Shown here in pieces: positions 38,115 through 46,879 of a stretch of DNA of 64,000 nt. Position numbers and translations under genes: made by a program. The notes under the pieces were generated by a model. It ran no database searches and was not told the origin of the DNA. It saw only the letters and a program-made list of their open reading frames with translations. This DNA comes from Silene conica (lineage: Eukaryota; Streptophyta; Magnoliopsida; Caryophyllales; Caryophyllaceae): contig CM055320.2 of the NCBI GenBank assembly GCA_029255685.2, positions 7,488,614 through 7,552,613 on the forward strand, given 5' to 3'. Within the stretch, counting starts at the first letter, position 1, and every line of letters starts with the position of its first letter.

Positions 38115-41034
38115 TGATGATTGAAAGTCGAAAATGAACTACAATAAAATAAAGGAATTAAAACACAATTATCGTTTTAATGATTAATTTAAACTTGTAA
38201 ATTTAAACAAGTTAAACATCTACTTAATGATCTCTTACCCAATTAAGTAAATGATCCCGAGACCCAAATACACACTAACTCGGGCACGGTTTAGCCGATA
38301 CATCCCTCATTAATGTGACTCGGTAGATTAACCCCTTAATCGATTCTACTTTTAGAACTCTCGGTCGATAAAATTACACTAATTCTTATCTTAGCCCGAA
38401 CTTATTACCACTACGGTGGCTCGAATACCTTCGTCGAGATCAACCAAATTTCGAGAATAAGTAATCATATTACCCCACTTCACCAACGTAATAAGGTTTG
38501 CACCCCGGTTTAGCCGAGCCTACTCCCTTATGAAGAAGATCCTTCGCGGGTTCTTTACTTTTTGGTAAGGCTATGTCTCGATTTTTAAATAACGTAAGAG
38601 ATCTTGTCAATTTATTATCTATCTCCTTTAAGTGAACTAAGTCGGTGAATTATCGATAAATTGATTGACACGGTCGATAAGATCGATGAAATGCATGAGT
38701 TTGAATGACGATTTGGCTATGCATGCAAACATGATAAGCATAAATAAAAGCATAAATAAAACCCTAGTATGGCCTTTCCTATAAAAAGAAAATTTAAATG
38801 TAAAATACAAATTCGGAAACCAACTCCTTTGGTCCCTTGAACTTCACACGCGGCACGCATCCCAAGGCAAACGCCGTCTTGGTCGGAACTCCTTTCCGAA
38901 ATGGCACCGTCTTCAAGGATCTCCGGAATTACAAATAATTACAAATTTTCTATCTATTTTATACATTACAAGATAAAATAAAACAATAAAATAAAGTGAT
39001 ACGAGATCACATTAAATTACAACCGAATCGATAAACCCTTACATTACGGGAAATATCGATTAAAATCTAAGGCCATACTAAGTAAATTACATAATTCAAA
39101 ATTACGTAAATAAAATATGACATTCATAAATGATAATTAAATATGCAATGCTTATGTAAAATGCAAAACCTAAGCCAAATCGCCCTATTTAAACACGTTT
39201 TAAATATCGTTATTCGTAATAACACGGTTTTATGGAATAACGTGATTTAAACAATTTAAAAATCACTAATCACTCTATGAATCACTATTCATGATTTAGA
39301 TAAGTTTCCTAACACATTTTAGGATTCAAAATTTAGTCTTACTCAAATTTTGAAAATTAACTTAACTTTTATTTTAATATTGCTCGGTTTTAATCGGTTT
39401 TACGGGAAATAGCATTAAAATAATCAAACGAGTCATAAAAATTTCGAAAATTCAAAATTCAAAATTTTGAACATACTGAAAATTTTCTAAAATTTCAGAT
39501 CCTTAAAATCTAAATATTTTCGAAATATACCTTTTATTTCGTAAAATAAGCCGTGTACATGCAAAATATTTCGGAAAAATCGAAATTAATTCAAAAATTA
39601 TGTAATAAAATACTAATATAATTTTTACATCTTCCTAGACACTCAAAGTATCTGAAAATGCAAAGAAAAATCAGATGCACACTGTTTAAGATCTGAAAAA
39701 TAATTATGACTCCTCCAACACTCAATCTCAACTTTAACTTTTAAAAATTAAAATTTACAATTTCAGAAACTTTTGGCACTAAATAAAAATATGTTGATAA
39801 TCATACATAATATGACTAATATGGGTGAATTTTTCGGACCATTTTAGCAACCTTTACTATTTTTAATAATTCGTGTCATATATTACGCGATTTTACCGAT
39901 TAAAATCATTTCTCATGCAATATTCGAGATTAATAGCTCAAAATTCACATGCATGCTAGAAATAATATATGTGACACTATATTAAATTTTTATGGTCAAA
40001 TTCGAACTTAAACTATTTAAGCTAAAATATGTCATTAATATTACGATTTTTACAATAAAAATCAATATTCATGCAATATTAAAGAAAAATTTCTGGAAAA
40101 TTCATAATATATTTTATATATTGCATGTGACATCTACAAAAAATTTTATAGTTAAATGTTGTTAAACTCCCGATCCGGATCGTAGGATCTTACGATTCTA
40201 CGATTCAAAACGTGGTGACCGATCCCGATCCTAGGTAGGATGTTAATTTTGTAGGATCTTACGATTCAACTTGCGTCATATTTTTCCGGAGTAGAATCTT
40301 AACCCGATCCTACGATCCCACGATTATACAACCCGATCCTACATTATAAACATTTAATTTTTTTCTAGTTCCTAAAATTTTAGATATGAATTTGAAGATA
40401 GAAATCTAATATAAACAAGAATAATTAGTAGGCACATGTTAAGATAAAAGTGTTTTGTTATTTAAGCACAAGATTTTAACATATTTTGATAGCACAATTA
40501 TGTATTTTACTTAATTTGTAGGATCTTAGGATTCTACGATCCGATCCTACCGATTCGATCCTAAGACGCTCATCGATCCAAAGTAGGATCCCGATCCTAA
40601 CAACATTGTTCATAATATAACTATTTATCCCATATTTAACTCATTTTATGACTATTTAACCATTAAAAATCATAAACCATGCATAAAACCTTCAATAATT
40701 TCGAAAATTATATATTCATAATATGTTAAATGCATGTGAGAACATATTTAAAATTCATGGCCAGAAACAATATTTAGCTATTTTTCCCATAATAAAACAT
40801 TTTTAACCGATTTTAGGCATGGATTAAACAATTTAATTACAATGTTGAACAATATTATTCCATAAATCATCAAAATGACTTAAAACTATTTTAAGACCAG
40901 AAAGTATACATGCATTAACATTTTCGTGCATATCCTATATGTACTACTCATTTTCGTTTTTAATTAAAATAACATTTCTCGCAAAAACGTAAAAAACGAG
41001 TTGCATGCAAGCAACCTAATGCTCTGATACCACT
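38115..41034 (-). other. Long 5' leader of element B with primer site
   Basis: About 2.9 kb of AT-rich untranslated leader. The primer site is at 41021-41034 (plus strand GCTCTGATACCACT) against the right LTR. The 38250-38420 part is loosely related to the C/D leaders. A MITE-like insert occupies 40154-40608. Confidence 0.7.
40154..40608. mobile_element. MITE-like element in B's leader
   Basis: Inverted ends AATGTTGTTAAACTCCCGATCC / CAATGTTGTTAGGATCGGGATCC, with iterated GATCCTACGATT motifs inside both flanks. The ends look hAT-like. I saw no convincing 8-bp duplication, so superfamily and exact ends are tentative. Confidence 0.55.
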
Positions 41035-42315
41035 TGAAGGAAAACCGTAGTCATACTAGTTAACCTAATAATGTAGTCTTACTAATTATTTTACACTTTT
41101 AATTAATCTCATATTAATTATACTCAAGATCTTATGCATGCAACAACATATGCGGAATAATAATGAAAAGGGCCTTACAAACGGTCCGAAATAGTGCTAG
41201 GACGATCCTCCACGGAGCAACCAAAATAGTTTGCCTCCTTTACGATGCACCCAAGACCTACCCTTAAACACCGAAACACTAACACGAGCTAGGTGATGGA
41301 AACGGCTACCTTAAAACCGTATACTAATAACAATATTAGTATACTAGAGAATATTATCTAAATAATATTTTAGAGGATTTTGTATTTCTTACACTAGAAA
41401 TATTATTAGAGTTTTATAGTTCTCACACTTAGAAAAATAAAACCTATGATAGAAATGAATTCTAGCAAGCTAGTATATGTGTACCATTCACATATATATT
41501 GGGGCTTTGTTTTAGGCGTATGGTAGTGTGTATGGTAAGGTTTAAGATGCTTTTTTGTCTTACTTAAAAACTTAGGGTTGCATGCCTACTATTAGGCATC
41601 TTACCTCTCTAATGATTGTGTTTATATTGTCCACAAATATAAACAAATTAGTCTTTCTTACATACACAATCACACACCACTTTTGGGTGTAAAATAGTCT
41701 TTCATTTTACAATTTGTAATTTGTAAAATTGTGTAATATGTAACATCTTATGTGTCATAATTAAATTGTATTAATTTAAAATATATTTATCATATAGATA
41801 TCATTTCTAAATTAATTAAATCATATTTAACAAATTATTTTAGTAATTCGTAATTACCGTCCCAAAATATGGTTATTATAATAATCGTCAATACGATATA
41901 CACCATTTGTTATAACCACGAACCCTTCTCATTCTATTTCGACATTTCATAAATATCGATTAATATTTGACAATTGACACATTTCAATTTCAAATATAAA
42001 TCTTACTTTAAGATTCAACCTCTGAATTCTTGATATACGGTTTTAAGAATATCGATCAATCTGTATCCTATACAATTAATCACTATATTATTTAAGGGGT
42101 CTGTCCTATAGGTGTGACCTAAAGGGATCAACTGACCACCACCGTCATACGAAAGTAATGTCAAACTCTAGTCAGCCAATCATTACCGATTAATGTTGGT
42201 CAGTTGATTATATCAAATATCGGATCGTCCCTTGCATATTCATTTCATAAGATTTATGACAATGATTTTTATCACTGTCGTGATCGCACAATTGTCGAGG
42301 ACACATTTCCCAACA
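41035..42315 (-). repeat. Element B LTR (5' LTR in its own orientation)
   Basis: Partner of 3295-4575, ending ATTTCCCAACA, then the GAACG duplication at 42316-42320. Confidence 0.92.
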
Positions 42316-42320
42316 GAACG

Positions 42321-43500
42321 CTCTTCATCAAAGGACCCCGGAAAAACCCCAACCGAGTAGCACCCAAATTTATAGTGAGTCGAACAAGGTTCGGCGCGAG
42401 ATGAGAGGAAGTAGGAATCCCGCTCAACAACTGTTGGCTGTAGCAGTTGATCACAAATATGTGGAGTGGCACGAATCAGACCCCGAGACGAAAGAGTTAA
42501 CTCATGTGTTTATGTGTCATCCGGAATCCGTCAAACTATTCCGTGCTTACCCATATGTCGCTCTTATCGACGCCACCTACTCGACCAATGTTTTGAAGAT
42601 TGCACTTATTGAGATAGTTGGCGTTACACCGGTCGGATCCTCCTTCTTAGTTGCCACCGTTCTCCTTCCGTCTGAAAATGATACATCTTATGGGTGGATG
42701 TTGTGGAGATTAGAGGAGCTACTTCTAGGGGCGTCACCTATGCCTACTCTTGTCACTGACCGAGAGTTGGGCTTGATCCGGGCTTATTGAGGACCTCTAT
42801 CCGGAAACTCCTCACATTTTGTGTCGTTGGCATGTGAACAGAGCCATTGAGACCAGAGTAAAAAATTCAAGAAAGATGATGATGTACAAAGACATGATAT
42901 TGCATAGTAAAGAAACGGGTTGGTACCGCGTCATCAATGCAAGCACACAAGGTGAGTTTGGGAGAGCATGGGAAGCCTTTTCTGAAACTTGGGTAGATTT
43001 GGCTGATTATGTGAAGAGAACATGGGCGCATTACAAGAAGAAGTTCGTTGTTTTCTATACGAACGAATACTTTCACCTCGGTAACACGGCCACTTCCCGG
43101 GTAGAGTCGTGTCATGCCCTCCTGAAAGCTTGGTTGAAGAGTCAAAACTTGAACCTCGACACTATGTGGACTCGTATTCACTCCATGCTTGAAGCTCAAC
43201 ACTCCAAGATTCGACATGAGTTATAGACGTCGTTGACCAACTCTGTAAGTGCTGGACCGTTTTTCTCCTTATTGCGAAATCATGTGTCTATCAAAGCCAT
43301 TAGGTTACTGGAAGATGAGGTTAGGAGAGGGATGGAGCTGGGGAACGGGCTTGAAGAGAATTGTGGATGTGCGATACAGACTACTCACGGGTTGCCTTGT
43401 GCCTGCATTATGATTCTGATGCAAAGAAACGGTAGGAGGGTCCACGTTGAGGATGTCCACTTGTTTTGGAGGACTTTGGTACGACAGTCCCGAATATAGG
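42321..43500 (+). pseudogene. MULE transposase gene, catalytic and SWIM part
   Basis: Continues the frame interrupted at 3294 (ALHQRTPEKPQPSSTQIY, then MRGSRNPAQQLL). The MULE domain shows FRAYPYVALIDATYSTN, containing the first catalytic Asp. It continues with LPSENDTSYGWMLWRLEELL, LVTDRELGLI with the second Asp, and CRWHVNRAIE. A SWIM-type zinc-binding motif follows (CGCAIQTTHGLPCACI, 43370-43412). There is a frame change near 42785 and an in-frame TAG at 43224-43226, so this part is dead apart from the retroelement insertion. Confidence 0.85.
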
Positions 43501-44447
43501 CCGAAGACCGATGATGATGAGTTTGATGCTCTTATAGAGCAGGCTAGAAGGGTCGATCCGGCGAAGAGACGGGTAATCATTGAGAAACTTCGAGATGGTC
43601 TCCACCCGGCAGATGAAGATATTCGTCCACCTGAGGTTCGAGAAAACTCTAAGGGGAGACCGAGGAGTTCCACTACTCGGAACAAGTCCGCTTTTGAGCA
43701 TGCTGTCCGTAGATGTGCCAAGTTTTTTTCCAACCCTTCGACGACACCTTCAGTCAGTACGGTGTCTGATTTCGGAGATGGACCTGTTGGTGCACCATTG
43801 GAGGTCGGTTACACAACGGGGCCTTTGTGTTCTTGGGCAAAAAAATATGCAGTCCCCCAAGACGTATGGGCACACTTTGATGGTTGGGCTGATGTTGTTG
43901 CTGATGGTCATTGTGGTTATAGGGTGCTATCGCATGCCACCCGGGGTCGAGAACAGGACCACTTGGTCATGAGAGCGTGGTGTCTTAGAGAGCTTCAGGG
44001 AAACGATGTGTACAAGACAGTGTTTGATGAGTCTCCTCGCACGCCTCCGCTTTTGGGCAGATGGGATCATACATTGAGGGCTATCGAGTTTACGGGTAAC
44101 GGGGGTTGCGGTGAACATCATTGGATGTCTTCCGAGTATTTAACTGTCTTTGCGTCGTTGTTTAACTGGACTATCTGTTGTATCGGGCAGCACGTCCACA
44201 AAGGAGTCAGGAATTAGAATTGTTATACATTCTTACCGCTGAGGGCCGCGGGTCACGAGTCGAGGCCGTACGGTGTCATGTGGATCGTACACTACCATGA
44301 CCATTGGATGAGATTGGTAGGGCGTGGGTAAGAGAAGATGCAGTTGCACATTATGCCGATTTGTACACGTCGAACATCGAAAGATGGCATACTTTGATGG
44401 GAACAACACCTCGAACTCGGCGCCGAAGACAGCCTTCCCCGGGTTGA
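43447..44447 (+). pseudogene. MULE transposase C-terminus with fused OTU cysteine protease domain
   Basis: After the SWIM part a linker (EFDALIEQARRVDPAKRR, then KGRPRSSTTRNKSAFE) is typical of the tail of plant FAR1-like MULE proteins. An OTU domain follows. VADGHCGYRVLS (from about 43898) carries the Asp and nucleophile Cys. WMSSEYLTVFASLFNWTICC follows in mid-domain, and YHDHWMRL (about 44290-44312) supplies the His. OTU proteases cleave ubiquitin-like chains; the role within a transposon is unknown. The frame changes near 43475 and again near 44320, with an in-frame TAG at 44215-44217. The last residues (TPRTRRRRQPSPG) end at TGA 44445-44447. Confidence 0.8.
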
Positions 44448-44714
44448 GATTTATTTGTATTCTTTAGGTTGTATTCTTTAGGTTGTGATATATTTGTATT
44501 ATTTAGGTTGAGATTTATTTGTATTCTTTAGGTTGTAATATTTAAATGTAACCCTTGTGGTTTCAAATTTCAAATGTTACCGTTTTTCGAATGGTTTTCA
44601 TGTTCATTATAATCGCGATTTCATTGTGAAACAAATTACAAAGATAAAAGTTATCAAATTAAAAACGTTCAAACAAACAAAGCGATTTCATTGTTAACTA
44701 ATACATCCCGTCGT
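44448..44714. other. Intergenic region between the convergent MULE genes
   Basis: 44442-44545 is an imperfect tandem of TTTGTATTCTTTAGGTTG(A/T)GA-type units, likely the 3' flank of both genes. The rest is AT-rich. Confidence 0.55.
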
Positions 44715-45146
44715 TCAGACCTCATTGGCCCAAAACGAAAAATACGGAGGGATGACCCCAGTTATCCGTAAAAAAGTCTTCTCAAACTCCCACCAACCAC
44801 GCATCTCAGGAGAACCGCTAACGTCGGGGTGATTCTCTTCAAACATTCTAATGACGTCCATAATCTTGCAATACACATGCATTGCCTGTTGAGATAAGAC
44901 CGGGGGTTGAAGACGTATCATGTTTCTCGCTTCAGCAAGGCGGCGAGTGTCAGGACGTCGAGGGTACGAACTTGCAGCTTGGTTCACTAACCGGACTGCG
45001 TCACGCCTCTTGATCCAGTAGTCGCGTTGATGTTCAAGAGATTCTTTCACCATCGGGTTTTCAGCTGCAGGGCTTGCGAGATCTGTCTCAGCTTCTGCAA
45101 TCCGTTGTGAAAGCCACGTTTCATCGTTCAACGGCATGGTTGCCAT
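44715..45146 (-). CDS. Second MULE gene, convergent to the transposase (143 aa, unknown)
   Basis: Open from ATGGCAACCATGCCG to TGA. The protein is soluble-looking and Trp/Arg-rich (WLSQRIAEAETDLAS, HQRDYWIKRRDAVR, GWWEFEKTFLRITG), with no membrane segment. The ATG lies two bases after an intron acceptor (TTTTTTGTTTTCAG). A possible untranslated first exon ends near 45640 (CCAGGG|GTTAGTTG on the minus strand), and the intron between would hold the 32-bp hairpin array. This mirrors the transposase gene at the other end. The position equals that of mudrB in MuDR, but I see no similarity I could name. Unlike the transposase it is unbroken. Confidence 0.6.
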   Translation of the reverse strand: MATMPLNDETWLSQRIAEAETDLASPAAENPMVKESLEHQRDYWIKRRDAVRLVNQAASSYPRRPDTRRLAEARNMIRLQPPVLSQQAMHVYCKIMDVIRMFEENHPDVSGSPEMRGWWEFEKTFLRITGVIPPYFSFWANEV

Positions 45147-45236
45147 TCCTGAAAACAAAAAATTTAAACAATTAAAAGTGAAAACATACGGTTAGAACGT
45201 AAAAAAAAAAAAAACAAGTGTCGGACTGCAAAACCA

Positions 45237-45467
45237 CACGTCCAATCCCACCATGGACGTGCGTTTTGCACGTCCCTACCCACCATGGACGTGCCATCTA
45301 CACGTCCCTACCTACCATGGACGTGCGTTTTGCACGTCCCTACCAACCATGGACGTGCCATCTGCACGTCCCTACCAACCATGGACGTGCCATCTGCACG
45401 TCCCTACCAACCATGGACGTGCCATTTACACGTCCCTACCCACCACCAACGTGCAAACCACACGTCC
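45237..45467. repeat. Tandem array of 32-bp hairpin units near the MULE right end
   Basis: Units GGACGTG-N7-CACGTCC begin at 45255, 45287, 45319, 45351, 45383 and 45415, with a degenerate one near 45447. The spacers are CTACC(C/A)ACCAT. The period is exactly 32 bp. Unit and period match the intron array at 2434-2684, but the units here run head to tail rather than as a large palindrome. Open frames across it in all three phases are repeat artefacts. Confidence 0.9.
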
Positions 45468-45825
45468 CTCACCCCTCCCTCAACCTGATTTTCTAGTTTT
45501 CGATGCTACAATCCCAACTTACAACAACAACAATGCTAACAACAACAATACTAACAACAATAGCATAAACAACTAACAATAAAACTAAAACTACAACTAA
45601 ATCTAAATAATTTAAAAAAAACAACTAACAAAACAACTAACCCCTGGTGGTGCTTGGTGGCGGTGGTGGTTGTCCTCGGCGGTGGGTGGCGACGGCTGTG
45701 GGGGTCCTCGGCGGTGGGTGGCGACGTGGTGGAGTGGTGTTCTCGGTGGAGGGAGGGAAGGGAGGGTGTTTTTATTTTTCAAAATTTGAATGAGAGTGTG
45801 AGGGTGAAAGGGTAGTGTTGGTAAT

Positions 45826-45880
45826 TTGTTTAAAAAACGTCGACGATTTTTCGCAAAACGTCGACGACCTTTCGCGATTC
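45826..45880 (-). repeat. MULE right terminal inverted repeat
   Basis: Read on the minus strand it holds the 21-bp pair GCGAAAGGTCGTCGACGTTTT / GCGAAAAATCGTCGACGTTTT, matching the left end. The target duplication 45881-45890 follows. Confidence 0.82.
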
Positions 45881-45981
45881 GGATACAAAACGGTTTCTAG
45901 CAATCCGTATCGTATAAACGGAAAACCGTATATCATATCATATCCTTATAAAAAAACCGTATTAGAAATTTTTCATCACTG
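45881..45981. mobile_element. Probable hAT-type element, right part
   Basis: GGATACAAAACGG, CCGTATCGTATAAACGG and ATATCATATCATATCC motifs followed by an end TTTTTCATCACTG. Taken with 1250-2025 as the element the MULE entered. Tentative. Confidence 0.3.
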
Positions 45982-46879
45982 CTACAATTACGGAGCTGCA
46001 CTAAATGATATCGAAATTGAGTCTAGGCCATGACGTATCCAAGAAATAAAATTCTTAAATAAAATTGAAGTGTCCACGTGGACACTACAATCGCAATTAT
46101 TTTCAATTCAACCCCAATTTTCCAATTAATTTGGTAAATAACACCAATTTACCAAAAAATTCTGGAAAGGAAGGAGCGAAAGGGAGGAGCGGAGATATAA
46201 ACAAACGTTTGGGTTTGTTAAATATATTGGTCTTTCAAGCAATGAGTTGAGTGGCGAAATTCCAAATGGAATATCGAGACTTCAGCCCTGTTATTTCTTA
46301 CTTATTTTGAGCTTATTTCAGTTTAATTCAGTACTATTCAGTTCAGTTCAGCTCAGCTCTATAAATTTATTTAATTAAGTTAAAATTCTTTAGTCTTCGA
46401 ATTATATATATGGTATCTTGGTATGGTTGATTGATGTATCCTATAACCAATGTAACGAGTTTTGCTTGTGACGGATAATATTCTTCTAACAACAAGGCAA
46501 GTGAGAGGATAAGTGAGAAGGAGAAAAAACATTTCATGGATCGTGTTACTTGCATTTTGTGAGAGGGACAATATCCGTCTCCAACTTGTGACGGATAAAA
46601 CACGACTTCAGTGGGAGTTTGTGTAACCCTTAACTCCCTTATTAACTTCATTTCTATTTGTAGGAAGTAATTTGTGAATTAAAGTGCATATGATCATGGT
46701 TGATTACTATCTCTTTTAAGCTAAGTTCAATTAGGAAATAAATAGTGAATGTTATCATGTTTGATTCACTTTTGTTTTCCATACATTATCATAAAATGGA
46801 GTTTTTTTTTTTTGTTTATGTTTTTTACAAGCCAATCTTATCATAGTACTTGAATAATATCTGTTCTAGATTAAATATT
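45982..46879. other. Region upstream of the aspartic protease gene
   Basis: No whole gene. It holds an LRR-gene scrap (46208-46285) and a repeat-like stretch at about 46440-46620 with TTGTGACGGATA twice, a motif common at ends of small plant Mutator-type MITEs. AT-rich DNA follows. The protease promoter should lie here, but no convincing TATA box was chosen. Confidence 0.5.
46208..46285 (+). pseudogene. Fragment of a leucine-rich-repeat protein gene
   Basis: One repeat reads YIGLSSNELSGEIPNGISRL, matching the plant LRR consensus LxxLDLSxNxLSGxIPxxIxxL. Nothing homologous precedes or follows it, so this is a scrap, probably of an LRR receptor-like kinase or protein gene. Confidence 0.6.

Larger units (their letters stand above)
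3295..42315 (-). mobile_element. Copia LTR retrotransposon B, gag-only, hosting elements C, E and F
   Basis: Two 1281-bp LTRs (3295-4575 and 41035-42315), a GAACG target duplication and a tRNA-Met primer site next to the right LTR place it on the minus strand. The own internal DNA is 22422-24422, 25426-25870 and 37388-41034. A gag gene is recognisable and no pol is. Its 3' untranslated part (22422 to about 23110) is related to that of C and D, and its Gag is a distant relative of theirs, so it is probably a non-autonomous relative using their machinery. The LTRs differ at about 20 sites by eye, making it the oldest of the nest. Broken. Confidence 0.85.
2026..45880 (+). mobile_element. Mutator-like DNA transposon (MULE), split by nested retroelements
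   Basis: The element is bounded by similar inverted ends of about 55 bp and a 10-bp target duplication. Its own DNA is only about 4.8 kb (2026-3294 and 42321-45880); the rest is retrotransposon B and what is nested in it. It encodes a transposase-OTU fusion on the plus strand and a convergent small gene on the minus strand, recalling the two-gene convergent layout of maize MuDR. The transposase gene is dead: besides the insertion it has about three frame changes and two in-frame stops. Both genes begin with a leader intron holding a 32-bp-period hairpin array. Confidence 0.88.

Noticed and set aside
44715-45146. Naming the small convergent MULE gene mudrB
   Set aside because: Only position and orientation agree; no sequence similarity could be recognised, so no symbol was given.
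45218-45576. Three overlapping frames encoding repeated RPYxPWTCHLHVP-type peptides
   Set aside because: The 32-bp tandem array is not a multiple of three, so the same peptide appears in all phases. It is a repeat artefact in a predicted intron.
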